Source of the DNA: Chloroflexota bacterium | GTDB taxonomy: Bacteria; Chloroflexota; Anaerolineae; VGOG01 | DNA length: 56,077 nt | Direction: 5' to 3' | NCBI GenBank assembly: GCA_030611885.1 | Contig: JAUWOY010000015.1 | Coordinates: 1-56,077, forward strand | Shown here: positions 1 to 7,471 of the stretch, piece after piece | How positions within the stretch are numbered: position 1 is the stretch's first letter | How the letters are laid out: every line of letters begins with the position of its first letter | Notes under the pieces: generated by a model | What the model saw: the letters and a program-made list of their open reading frames with translations, nothing else | Databases searched by the model: none | Told to the model about the DNA's origin: nothing | Program-made: the position numbers and the translations under genes

Positions 1-17
1 GGCATGAAACCAGAACG

Positions 18-213
18 TATCTTCTCAAAAAATCGGGGGAGGACAAATCCAGCGCTGGTCGAGTAGGAGCGTAGCGACGTATCGAGGCCAAGCGGGTTGT
101 CGGTAGCCCCGCTCGCATCCTGGGTTTCGATACGCCCTGAAGGTCTACTCAACCGGCGGATGCTGCTCGCTATGCCCCCATGCACCCCTTTCCCCCCAAA
201 TATTGAGAAGATA
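18..213. repeat. Composite inverted-repeat region with a dispersed GAGTAG element
   Basis: An 11-bp perfect inverted repeat (TATCTTCTCAA at 18-28, its complement at 203-213) encloses a second palindromic unit at 61-150. That unit starts GAGTAGGAGCGTAGCG and ends with TCGATACG...CTACTC. A related copy lies at 50601-50695. I see no coding sequence here. It is probably a non-autonomous dispersed repeat; mobility is inferred. Confidence 0.6.
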
Positions 214-239
214 CCCAGAACTGCCGGTGACAACGTCGC

Positions 240-605
240 CTCTGGAGGCACCAGTTGGCCGTGAGACGTGAAGCCGTGAAACGTGAAGACGTGAAACTTG
301 AATCACGCATCACGGGCAGTGGGTTAGTCGTGCCTGCTTGTTGATATTCTGGAGATCTCCCGGAAAGTTAATGAGTCAACGGGCCAATGGGGTAACGCGT
401 GCCTCGTTTCCCTGCCGTACATCTTTTTCCGCCACTTCGGTGCTCGTGACGGCCTCACATTCCGTCACGAGCACCCCTTATCCCCTTTCTTCTCCCCCTT
501 CCTCTTCTCGCTGGGAAGGGGGAGAGCTATTTTGGGCAATCATACAGAAGCTTAAAATTTTGAGATTCAGGCCGAATTTTGGGCTTTTCCTCTTGCCAAT
601 CTAGC
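240..605. other. Gene-free stretch with two strong hairpins
   Basis: Positions 248-300 hold degenerate direct repeats of the form GTGAAACGTGAAG. A 14-bp perfect stem (439-452 with 462-475, 9-nt loop) and an 11-bp stem (492-502 with 514-524) follow. Either could be a terminator for a gene upstream of the window, but neither has a clean T tract. An open frame at 338-604 has no ribosome site and crosses both hairpins, so I do not call it a gene. Confidence 0.5.
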
Positions 606-685
606 CCTTTTGTGGTATCATTACTGACGATTCGTTCCACAACATCTTGTAGTATACTCTAATCTTCAATACTACTTGTTGTGGT
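593..685 (+). promoter_or_regulatory. nrdR promoter region with tandem NrdR-box-like sites
   Basis: Two related 16-bp sites, CCACAACATCTTGTAG (637-652) and the inverted TACTACTTGTTGTGG (about 670-685), start 33 bp apart, about three helical turns. Paired NrdR boxes are typically arranged this way. Possible promoters are TTGCCA (593-598) with TATCAT (615-620) in an extended TGG context, or a TATACT at 653-658 lying between the boxes. Binding of either site would allow autorepression of nrdR. The sites diverge somewhat from the published NrdR consensus. Confidence 0.5.
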
Positions 686-731
686 GCGACACGTGAAAGC
701 CGAATCATCAGTTATCATCAGGGAGGCTGAG

Positions 732-1196
732 ATGAAGTGTCCTTATTGTGGCAAACACAAGACCAAGGTCATTGACACCCGGAGTTCTGGCGAGGGCATC
801 CGTCGGCGGCGGGAGTGTAAGGTTTGTGGGCAGCGGTTCACCACCTATGAGCGGGTGGCACCCATGCGGCTGATAGTGGTCAAGGCTGATGGGCGGCGGG
901 AGGAGTTCGACCAGGACAAGCTCCTGGCCGGTGTGTGCAAGGCTTGCGCCAAGCGGCCCGTCTCCACCGAGGCTATCGAGGAGCTGGTTAGTGGGATTGA
1001 GGGGAAGCTCTACAGTCGGGGGGAGCTGGAGGTGGAGAGCCGGGTCATCGGGGAGATGGTGATGGAGCAGTTGCGGGGGCTGGACGACGTGGCCTACGTG
1101 CGCTTTGCCTCCGTCTACCGTCGCTTCGCCGACGTGGAGAGCCTGGCGCAGGAGATCGAGAGATTGCTGGAGAGGAAGAGGCGGGAGGGGGAGTAG
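732..1196 (+). CDS. nrdR: Transcriptional repressor NrdR
   Basis: NrdR represses ribonucleotide reductase genes and senses ATP/dATP. The 154-residue product begins MKCPYCG and carries the zinc ribbon (CPYCG near residue 3, CKVCGQRF near 31-38). An ATP-cone follows, recognisable from IVVKADGRREEFD onward. Length is typical for the family. The start at 732 is chosen because GGGAGG lies just upstream and it gives the canonical N-terminus; the frame is open to 681 but has no better site. Two NrdR-like boxes sit in its promoter. The anaerobic reductase genes it would control lie about 1 kb downstream. Confidence 0.95.
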   Translation: MKCPYCGKHKTKVIDTRSSGEGIRRRRECKVCGQRFTTYERVAPMRLIVVKADGRREEFDQDKLLAGVCKACAKRPVSTEAIEELVSGIEGKLYSRGELEVESRVIGEMVMEQLRGLDDVAYVRFASVYRRFADVESLAQEIERLLERKRREGE

Positions 1197-1344
1197 AAGG
1201 GCGGTTGAGGTTGGGGTTGTGAGAGGGCAGGAGGCATTAAGCGAATCTGAACCTGCCTATGCTGGTGTTATGCTAAAGTGCCTTTATTGAAGGATCGTGA
1301 CAGATCAGGAAGGTGATGTCAACATATATCGTTGGAGGAGAAAG

Positions 1345-1890
1345 ATGACTGACCTACTTGGTGCGAGTAGCTGGGCTTATACCATTCCCCTGATGTTCGT
1401 TATACTTGCCCTAATTTTCCGCAGGCAGATTAGTGCAAAGATCATGGAGATCAGTGTCTTGCGCGGCGAAGGCAAGAAGTACGAGCTTGCTTTTAAGGCC
1501 CAACAGGAGAAGCCTGAGAGAGCTCTGCCTAAAGGGGGGGCTCAAGTAATCACGGAAGCTGACGTAGAAACCACTCTGGGGAAGATACCCGATTTGAAGC
1601 CGGAGGGTATTGCCCGGTATCGTCGGACTTGTCACGCACATTTACTTCGCAACGGAGTTATCACTGTCGACCAGCTTGAATCTTTGGTCTCATCGGAGGA
1701 AGTACTTGATAAGCTTCGGCAGATATATATAGAAGAACTCAAACGTAATAAGGATGCTCCGTTGGATCCAGTAGCCGTGGCGACATGGGGAGCAACTCTC
1801 TTCGTTTATGGTGTGACACCAGAAGTCGAGAGGGCAGTGAGACAAGGGATTCGGCGCTCACCAGAATATCGGGAGAAGCACGGCCTCTAG
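1345..1890 (+). CDS. Hypothetical single-pass membrane protein
   Basis: I do not recognise this 181-residue protein. It has one hydrophobic segment near residues 10-28 (WAYTIPLMFVILALIFRR), then a charged soluble part with no motif I can name. The topology suggests a short outside N-terminus and a cytoplasmic C-terminal domain. The start at 1345 has GGAGGAG seven bases upstream and is preferred over an upstream GTG at 1297. It lies between nrdR and the reductase genes, but nothing in it indicates a role in nucleotide metabolism. Confidence 0.6.
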   Translation: MTDLLGASSWAYTIPLMFVILALIFRRQISAKIMEISVLRGEGKKYELAFKAQQEKPERALPKGGAQVITEADVETTLGKIPDLKPEGIARYRRTCHAHLLRNGVITVDQLESLVSSEEVLDKLRQIYIEELKRNKDAPLDPVAVATWGATLFVYGVTPEVERAVRQGIRRSPEYREKHGL

Positions 1891-1972
1891 TGAGGAATTG
1901 TGTAAGCCCGAGTGTGCTCATGGCCAGCCAATGCTTTAACGATGTACGACATCAACACAGGGGAACTCACTG

Positions 1973-2116
1973 ATGGTAAACCTCGAAGTTGAGCTCTCCC
2001 AAAACGCCCTCACCGTCTTGGAAAAGCGATACCTCAAAAAGGACAAGAACGGGCGGGTGATCGAGACGCCGGAGGAGATGTTCTGGCGAGTGGCGAGAGG
2101 GGTGCTGAGTGCGTGA
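1973..2116 (+). pseudogene. Relic of the N-terminus of a class II ribonucleotide reductase (NrdJ)
   Basis: This 47-codon frame reads MVNLEVELSQNALTVLEKRY, then KDKNGRVIETPEEMFWRVARG, and stops. The phrases LTVLEKRYL and ETPEEMF.RVA are the ones with which B12-dependent class II reductases commonly begin their catalytic domain. The rest of that enzyme is absent and nrdD starts 48 bases later. I read it as a deletion scar left when the class II gene was lost. A functional mini-protein cannot be excluded from sequence alone. It has no convincing ribosome site immediately upstream. Confidence 0.6.
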
Positions 2117-2164
2117 TGTCAATGTAGGAGATGTGGTGGGAATTATCAGGTCAGGGAGGAGTAA

Positions 2165-4366
2165 ATGAGCGTGGCTGTGGCCCAGGTCCGAAAACGAGAC
2201 GGTCGAATCGTGCCTTTCGACCGCGAGAGGATCACCAACGCCATCTTCGAGGCTGCCCAGGCGGTGGGCCAGGAGGGCGGCAGAAGGGTGGCGGAGAGGA
2301 TTACCGATGCCGTCGTTGTCCCTCTGGAGAGGGATTTCTTCGGCCAGGGCAGGGTTCCCTCGGTGGAGGAGATCCAGGATTTGGTGGAGGCGGCGCTCAT
2401 CGAGAACGGCTACGCCCGCATGGCTAAGGCCTACATCCTCTACCGCGAACAGCGCGCCCGGGTCCGAGAGACGGAGAAGCTGCTCCTGGACGGCCTGAAG
2501 CTCATGGACGACTACCTGGAATGTTCCGACTGGAGGGTGAACGAGAACGCCAACATGAACTACTCCCTCCAGGGGCTGAACTTCCACGTCGCCTCGTCCA
2601 TCTCGGCCAAGTACTGGCTGCACAAGATATATCCCCCGGAGGCGCGGGAGGCCCACGTGGAAGGAGACTTCCACATCCATGATATTTCCATCCTGGCCAC
2701 CTATTGCTGCGGCTGGGACCTGCAAGACCTCCTGATCAGGGGATTCGGCGGCGTGCCAACCAAGACGGAGAGCAAGCCGCCCAGGCACCTCCGCTCGGCC
2801 CTGGGGCAGATCGTGAACTTCTTCTACACCCTCCAGGGAGAATCGGCGGGCGCGCAAGCCTTCTCCAACTTCGATACTCTGCTGGCTCCCTTCGTCCGCT
2901 ACGACGGGCTGGACTATCGCGGGGTCAAGCAGGCTATTCAGGAGTTCATATTCAACATAAACGTACCCACCAGGGTCGGCTTTCAGTGTCCTTTCACCAA
3001 TCTGACGATGGACCTGGTCCCGCCCAGCACCTTGCGCGATATGCCGGTCATCATCGGCGGCGAGTTTAAGGAGGAGACCTACGCCGACTTCCAGCACGAG
3101 ATGAACCTCATCAACCGCGCCTTCGCCGAGGTGATGCTGGAGGGGGACGCCAAAGGGCGGGTGTTCACCTTTCCTATCCCCACCTACAACATCTCCAAGG
3201 ATTTCGACTGGGAAAATTCCACCCTCGAGCTCATCTGGCAGATGACTGCCAAGTACGGCATCCCCTATTTTGCGAATTTCGTGAACAGCGATATGAGCCC
3301 TGATGATGCCAGGAGTATGTGTTGCCGGCTTCGCCTCGACAACCGGGAGTTGCGCAAGCGAGGCGGCGGCTACTTCGGCGCCAATCCCCTCACCGGGAGC
3401 ATCGGGGTGGTGACCATCAACCTGGCCCGCCTCGGCTACCTGGCTGGTGATGAGGAGGATTTCTTCCGCCGATTGGAACGGCTGATGGAGATAGCCAAGA
3501 CGAGCCTCGAGATCAAGCGGAAGACTCTGGAAAGGTTCACCGCGAAGGGGCTGTACCCTTATGCCAGGCACTACCTGGCGAGCATCAAGAAAATAGGGGG
3601 CACCTACTGGCCGAACCACTTCTCCACCATCGGGCTGAACGGCATGAATGAAGCCTGCCTTAACTTCATAGGGGCGAGCATTGCCCACCCCGACGGCAAG
3701 GCTTTGGCCCTGAAGATACTCCACTTCATGCGGGAGAAGCTAAAGGGCTTCCAGGCGGAGACAGGCAACCTCTATAATCTGGAGGCCACTCCTGCCGAAG
3801 GGGCTAGCTATCGGCTGGCCAAGGCGGACAAAGCCAGGTTCCCGGACATCATAGCCGCCGGCACTCCGCAGGCCCCGTACTACACTAACTCCACCCATCT
3901 GCCGGTGGGCTATACCGACGACGTCTTCGAGGCGTTGGAGCACCAGGACGATTTGCAGGTGCTCTACACCGGGGGGACGGTGCTCCACGCCTTCCTGGGC
4001 GAGAGGATAGACGACTGGCGACAGGCGCGCCTGTTGGTGCGGCGGATCGCCGAAAACTTCCGCCTGCCGTACTACACCCTCACTCCCACCTTCAGCATCT
4101 GCCCCGTCCACGGCTATATCTCAGGCGAGCACTTTCACTGCCCCTACGATCACGCACCGGATGAATTGAAAACCGTGGCACACGAGGACAGCAAGGTGCC
4201 CTGCGAGGTTTACTCCCGGGTAGTGGGCTATCTGCGTCCCGTGCGAAACTGGAACGTGGGCAAGAAGCAGGAGTTCGCCGAACGCAGGGAATACGCGGTG
4301 CAGGCAAGCCACTCTTCAGAGACTCAGACTTCCGAAGTCTTGAAGACTTCGGAAGTCTCAAGATAA
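2165..4366 (+). CDS. nrdD: Anaerobic (class III) ribonucleoside-triphosphate reductase
   Basis: The enzyme reduces ribonucleotides to deoxyribonucleotides with a glycyl radical under anoxic conditions. The 733-residue protein has an N-terminal ATP-cone (VRKRDGRIVPFDRERI), the ten-stranded barrel with SMCCRLRLD and GLNGMNEAC, and the C-terminal glycyl-radical segment RVVGYLRP. The zinc region reads CPVHGY and then HFHCPYDH. The second pair, CPxC in relatives I recall, is CPYD here, so one ligand may be replaced. The last residues (TSEVLKTSEVS) are encoded by a 33-bp perfect palindrome. GGAGGAG precedes the ATG. It is followed directly by its activase. Confidence 0.95.
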   Translation: MSVAVAQVRKRDGRIVPFDRERITNAIFEAAQAVGQEGGRRVAERITDAVVVPLERDFFGQGRVPSVEEIQDLVEAALIENGYARMAKAYILYREQRARVRETEKLLLDGLKLMDDYLECSDWRVNENANMNYSLQGLNFHVASSISAKYWLHKIYPPEAREAHVEGDFHIHDISILATYCCGWDLQDLLIRGFGGVPTKTESKPPRHLRSALGQIVNFFYTLQGESAGAQAFSNFDTLLAPFVRYDGLDYRGVKQAIQEFIFNINVPTRVGFQCPFTNLTMDLVPPSTLRDMPVIIGGEFKEETYADFQHEMNLINRAFAEVMLEGDAKGRVFTFPIPTYNISKDFDWENSTLELIWQMTAKYGIPYFANFVNSDMSPDDARSMCCRLRLDNRELRKRGGGYFGANPLTGSIGVVTINLARLGYLAGDEEDFFRRLERLMEIAKTSLEIKRKTLERFTAKGLYPYARHYLASIKKIGGTYWPNHFSTIGLNGMNEACLNFIGASIAHPDGKALALKILHFMREKLKGFQAETGNLYNLEATPAEGASYRLAKADKARFPDIIAAGTPQAPYYTNSTHLPVGYTDDVFEALEHQDDLQVLYTGGTVLHAFLGERIDDWRQARLLVRRIAENFRLPYYTLTPTFSICPVHGYISGEHFHCPYDHAPDELKTVAHEDSKVPCEVYSRVVGYLRPVRNWNVGKKQEFAERREYAVQASHSSETQTSEVLKTSEVSR
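4326..4358. repeat. 33-bp perfect palindrome inside the end of nrdD
   Basis: The arms AGACTTCCGAAGTCTT and AAGACTTCGGAAGTCT pair perfectly around one G. The element lies within the last codons of nrdD and ends eight bases before the end of its stop codon. It could act as an mRNA hairpin between nrdD and nrdG, or be an inserted repeat that extended the reading frame. Confidence 0.85.
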
Positions 4367-4370
4367 GGCG

Positions 4371-5066
4371 ATGCAAATCAGGGGGTGGGTGAGAACCTCG
4401 CTCATTGACTATCCGGGGAAGATCGCTGCCGTGCTCTTCACCAGCGGCTGCAACTTTCGCTGCCCGTACTGTCAGAATTCGGAGCTGGTGCTGCATCCGG
4501 AGGGCCTGCCGGAGATTGACCCCGCCGAGATCTTCCAGCTCCTCACACGGCGGCAGGCTCTGATTGATGGGGTGGTGATCACCGGCGGCGAGCCGACGCT
4601 GCAAAATGGCCTCGACGATTTTATGCGGAAGCTGAAAGAACTGGGCCTGGCGATCAAACTGGACACCAACGGCTACCGCCCCCAGGTGATCAGAGATTTG
4701 TTGGAGCGAGGGTTGCTGGATTACGTGGCCATGGACGTCAAGGCATCCCTGGCGAAGTATCCTTTGGCGGCCGGCGTGCCGGTTGAGGGGCAGCGGATCG
4801 AGGAGAGCGTGAGGCTGATACTGTCTTCGGGGATAGATCACGAGTTCCGCACCACGGTGGTGCCGGGCATCGTGGCCCCTGAGGATGTCGAGGAGATGGC
4901 CAGGCTGATCGCCGGAGCCGGGAAGTACGTCTTGCAGCAATTTCGCCCTCAGGGAACTCTCGTGCCCCGCTTCAGAGAGATGGCTCCTTATCCGGCCCAG
5001 ATGCTGCTGGAGATGGCCCAGGCAGCGGAGAGATGGATAGGGAAGGTGGAGGTGAGAGGATTATGA
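4371..5066 (+). CDS. nrdG: Anaerobic ribonucleotide reductase activating protein (radical SAM)
   Basis: This enzyme uses S-adenosylmethionine and a [4Fe-4S] cluster to install the glycyl radical on NrdD. The 231-residue product has the cluster motif CNFRCPYC (CX3CX2C, near residue 27) and the SAM-binding VVITGGEPT. The N-terminal IRGWVRTSLIDYPGKIA is characteristic of the NrdG/PflA-like group that accompanies NrdD in many anaerobes. It starts four bases after the nrdD stop, so the two are surely co-transcribed, and it overlaps the next gene by four bases. Confidence 0.93.
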   Translation: MQIRGWVRTSLIDYPGKIAAVLFTSGCNFRCPYCQNSELVLHPEGLPEIDPAEIFQLLTRRQALIDGVVITGGEPTLQNGLDDFMRKLKELGLAIKLDTNGYRPQVIRDLLERGLLDYVAMDVKASLAKYPLAAGVPVEGQRIEESVRLILSSGIDHEFRTTVVPGIVAPEDVEEMARLIAGAGKYVLQQFRPQGTLVPRFREMAPYPAQMLLEMAQAAERWIGKVEVRGL

Positions 5067-5674
5067 TGTGTTCACGAACATATCGGCGAATCTCGATTTC
5101 GAGCTTGCTGGGGCTGTTTATGGCTCTAGTGCTCTCCTGCAAGGCTGCGCCGACGGTTGCAACTCCGATGCCTACCCCGACGGCGTCAGCGGACATTAAA
5201 GCCTACACCGACGAGGAGGCGAAGCTATCTATCCAATATCCTGAAGGGTGGATAGTGGAAAGGACGATCTTAGAAGACCTCAACGCCACGATCTTCAGAG
5301 AGACGGTGGAGGAGGACGCGCCTGAGTTAATCGTTCTCTCCGGATCGGCCGAAGGTCGGAGTGCGGACCAGGTCTTGGGTGAAGCACTGGCCCTCATTCA
5401 GACGTTGGGCGGCGAGGCCGACAAGGATTGGCAGGTCGGTGAGGCCGAGTCTGTAACCCTCGGTGAGAGGCAAGGGCGGCGCATCTTCGCGGAGTACACC
5501 CGTGCTACCTCTGGCCTCAGGCATAAGGTCTACCTGCTTGGGATAGTGGGCGACGGCCTGAACGTAGCGAGGGTTTCCGCCGCCTTCGTCGCCGATGCCC
5601 CGCTCGATGAGTGGGATCAAAACTGGCTGGTCTTCGAAGCCATGCTCGAAAGCCTACGTTTTGGCGCCAAATGA
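5063..5674 (+). CDS. Putative lipoprotein with a PsbP/DcrB-like domain
   Basis: The 203-residue protein starts with a signal sequence ending in LVLSCKAAP, a probable lipobox with Cys as the acylated residue. A PTPTAS linker follows. The body (YTDEEAKLSIQYPEGWIVE, ending in FEAMLESLRF) matches the general look of PsbP/DcrB/DUF1795 proteins, which are extracytoplasmic and mostly uncharacterised. The ATG overlaps the nrdG stop (ATGA) and a purine-rich GGAGGTGAGAGGA precedes it, so it is co-transcribed with nrdDG. No functional link to the reductase is evident. Confidence 0.75.
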   Translation: MMCSRTYRRISISSLLGLFMALVLSCKAAPTVATPMPTPTASADIKAYTDEEAKLSIQYPEGWIVERTILEDLNATIFRETVEEDAPELIVLSGSAEGRSADQVLGEALALIQTLGGEADKDWQVGEAESVTLGERQGRRIFAEYTRATSGLRHKVYLLGIVGDGLNVARVSAAFVADAPLDEWDQNWLVFEAMLESLRFGAK

Positions 5675-5830
5675 AGTGACTCTTCCCAATGACATGCTTC
5701 CCATCAAATAGCTGGCAAGCTCGTCCAACGTAATGAGCCACCGGAATGTCAATCTGGTGGCTCTCGTACTTTTTCACGCCATGCCCTTTGGAGAATCGTG
5801 TTTGCCGCGAGCGCATCGCATTGGGGACAC

Positions 5831-5886
5831 GTAGTGACGACTTCAGTCGTCGTTCCCGCCGCAAAAGCGACTGAAGTCGCTACTAC
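5831..5886. repeat. Inverted repeat with ACTTCAGTCG arms
   Basis: Arms of about 19 bp pair with few mismatches around an 18-nt loop: GTAGTGACGACTTCAGTCG and CGACTGAAGTCGCTACTAC. It lies in the roughly 500-bp gene-free stretch 5675-6176. It looks like a dispersed palindromic repeat rather than a terminator, since no T tract follows. Confidence 0.75.
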
Positions 5887-5992
5887 GTTCGCCCATAATG
5901 TCCTTGGCGAGCAGTTTTGGTATGTCTCAAACTCGTGACGGTCGCGTTTGCCTGCAGTTTGCTCTGTTTTTCGGTATTCTATAATGATCTGC

Positions 5993-6021
5993 TTGTGTAG
6001 ATCGGGAAGCTGTGGTATACT
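5993..6021 (+). promoter_or_regulatory. Predicted promoter of the winged-helix regulator
   Basis: TTGTGT (5993-5998) and TATACT (6016-6021) are spaced 17 bp apart. The -10 is extended (TGTGGTATACT). The resulting leader of about 150 nt would contain the whole inverted-repeat element at 6058-6154. Confidence 0.55.
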
Positions 6022-6057
6022 ATGGTTGCTTTTCGACTGGAGTTTGGACAAAGTGAG

Positions 6058-6154
6058 AGAAACCAGGTTTTTCGCTCAGAAGTGCTTCTCGGAGCATCGA
6101 AAATGCTGGCGACCGTGCACATTTTGGATGCAAGGGTTTAAAAACCTGGTTTCT
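6058..6154. repeat. MITE-like inverted-repeat element, copy 1
   Basis: The 97-bp element starts AGAAACCAGGTTTTT and ends AAAAACCTGGTTTCT. Its interior (CGCTC...GCTTCTCGGAGCATCGAAAATG) is clearly related to the copy at 22629-22728. A third element with the same ends lies at 10322-10419. This copy lies in the leader of the regulator gene that begins at 6177. Confidence 0.8.
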
Positions 6155-6176
6155 GACCACCGGGGGGGAGGGCAGG

Positions 6177-6692
6177 ATGGGCGAAGAAGAGACATTGCTC
6201 GCCGTCAAGGAAGCATTGGCATATCTCGAACGCATCGAGAGATTGCTGGAGACAATGGCCGAAAACATGCAGGAATATCTGGAAGCCAGCCGTCAATTGC
6301 TGGCTTCTTCCGCTCTTAAGGCAGACGCGGCCGAGGTTGATGTTTCTTCGGTTACGTACTCTGACGCCGAGGTATTGACAATCAGGGAGCTGACCATTAA
6401 TCCAGTCGAGCACGTAGTCACCGTTAGCGACCGGCCCATCGAGCTGACTCCCACGGAGTTTGACATTCTGTTTTGCTTGATGCGCAACGGTGGCCGGGTG
6501 CTTAGCTGCCAGGAACTGGTACGCCAGGCCCAGGGCTACGAACTGGACGAGAGGGATGCTCGCTACCTCATCCGCCCCCACATCACACGTCTCCGGCAAA
6601 AGCTGGTAACGGAGACTGAGTCCCCGGAATACATCCACAACGTGCGGGGCATAGGTTACTTCTTCGAGAGGCGCACCAGGCCAAGAGACTAG
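6177..6692 (+). CDS. OmpR/PhoB-type winged-helix DNA-binding protein without receiver domain
   Basis: The 171-residue protein has a charged, probably coiled-coil N-terminus (residues 1-45) and a C-terminal OmpR/PhoB DNA-binding domain. The domain is recognisable from RPIELTPTEFDILFCLMRN, the ITRLRQKL recognition region and the terminal HNVRGIGYFF. There is no phospho-acceptor receiver domain, so it is not a standard response regulator; the coiled coil may mediate oligomerisation. GGGGGGGAGGG precedes the ATG. Paired direct repeats upstream of the next gene are a plausible target, as members of this family bind direct repeats, but this is inference. Confidence 0.85.
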   Translation: MGEEETLLAVKEALAYLERIERLLETMAENMQEYLEASRQLLASSALKADAAEVDVSSVTYSDAEVLTIRELTINPVEHVVTVSDRPIELTPTEFDILFCLMRNGGRVLSCQELVRQAQGYELDERDARYLIRPHITRLRQKLVTETESPEYIHNVRGIGYFFERRTRPRD

Positions 6693-6709
6693 CGAGCTAC
6701 AGACGTTCT

Positions 6710-6801
6710 CGCAATTCGTTCTACCCTTCCGCAATTCTTCTGTACTCGGTTTAGGTGATTTTATAGTTTATTCATATTTTTCCTCGCGATTCGTTCTACC
6801 T
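6710..6801 (+). promoter_or_regulatory. Direct repeats upstream of the secreted repeat protein
   Basis: CTCGCAATTCGTTCTACC (from about 6710) recurs as CTCGCGATTCGTTCTACC (from about 6783), some 73 bp apart, with a weaker GCAATTCTTCTGTAC between them. They lie upstream of the -10 at 6855 and could be operator sites for the adjacent PhoB-type protein. Confidence 0.45.
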
Positions 6802-6850
6802 TTTTACAGTCCTTTTGTAAGGTTCCTGTAACCCACAAAAGGGTCATTTT

Positions 6851-6860
6851 GTGGTATAAT
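6851..6860 (+). promoter_or_regulatory. Extended -10 promoter for the 6909 gene
   Basis: TGTGGTATAAT ends at 6860: a perfect TATAAT with the TGn extension, and no good -35 seventeen bases upstream. That combination fits an activator-dependent promoter. The leader would be about 40 nt. Confidence 0.6.
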
Positions 6861-6908
6861 GTTACCAGTCGTAAAAGATCGCTTTAGTGAAAACAAAGGA
6901 GGTCAATC

Positions 6909-7409
6909 ATGAAAAAGATGTCAGTCACAACCACCTTAGCTCTTCTGCTGGCCTTGATCCTGGGCAGCACCGTGGTCTATGCGCACTTCGCTTGGTGCAT
7001 GGATGACCCTGTCCTCTCCATAGGCGGGACCGAGGTTAACGTGATCGTCTGGGTCCCTGAGGGAAAGCAGGGCCTGGTCACGGGCCCCGTGCACGTGAAG
7101 GTGTATGTCCCCCGCAATGTTGAGACCTATGTCATCGAGACCAGTGAGGGTTTCAACGGCAAGGGTGAACGGGTGGTCATTGTCCCGAAGCCGGTCGGGC
7201 CTGTCGAGCCGGTCGGGCCTGTCGAGCCGGTCGAGCCTGTCGAGCCGGTCGGGCCTGTCGAAGCGATCGAGGTCGAGGTGGAAGTAAAGGTCTCCACCGA
7301 CGATCCGGAAGGATTCCCCGTGATGGTGACTATCGAGGTCGCCGCTACCGAGCTCAATAGCGCTGAGGGTTGGAGCAACGACTGGGTGGAGTGCGCGGTG
7401 GAGCTGTAA
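6909..7409 (+). CDS. Secreted protein with a PVGPVEP repeat linker
   Basis: The 166-residue product starts MKKMSVTTTLALLLALILG and has a signal peptide that ends around VVYAHFA. Two beta-rich segments are joined by a proline-rich linker (residues 95-118) encoded by four 18-bp tandem units at 7191-7262. I do not recognise the domains; two cysteines (WCMDD and VECAVEL) could form a disulfide. AAAGGAGG precedes the ATG. It sits downstream of the regulator at 6177 and upstream of a membrane HD-GYP protein. It may be a cell-surface or envelope-stress product. Confidence 0.65.
   Translation: MKKMSVTTTLALLLALILGSTVVYAHFAWCMDDPVLSIGGTEVNVIVWVPEGKQGLVTGPVHVKVYVPRNVETYVIETSEGFNGKGERVVIVPKPVGPVEPVGPVEPVEPVEPVGPVEAIEVEVEVKVSTDDPEGFPVMVTIEVAATELNSAEGWSNDWVECAVEL
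7191..7262 (+). repeat. Four 18-bp tandem repeats in the linker
   Basis: The unit CCGGTCGGGCCTGTCGAG occurs four times with single-base changes and encodes PVGPVE. The core GCCTGTCGA also recurs in non-coding repeats near 17262, 39859 and 43991, so the linker may have grown from such a repeat. Confidence 0.85.
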
Positions 7410-7471
7410 GATTGGCCGATGGTCCGTCTTCTGGCCAGGTCTTCATCTTCACTCAAAGGAGGAACGCTCCT

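Noticed and set aside
338..604. 88-residue open frame near the left edge
   Set aside because: It crosses two strong hairpins, lacks a ribosome site and is composed of low-complexity Ser/Pro sequence.
1967..3724. 585-residue open frame antisense to nrdD
   Set aside because: It mirrors the GC-rich coding strand of nrdD, has no ribosome site and no recognisable domain; nrdD is unmistakable.
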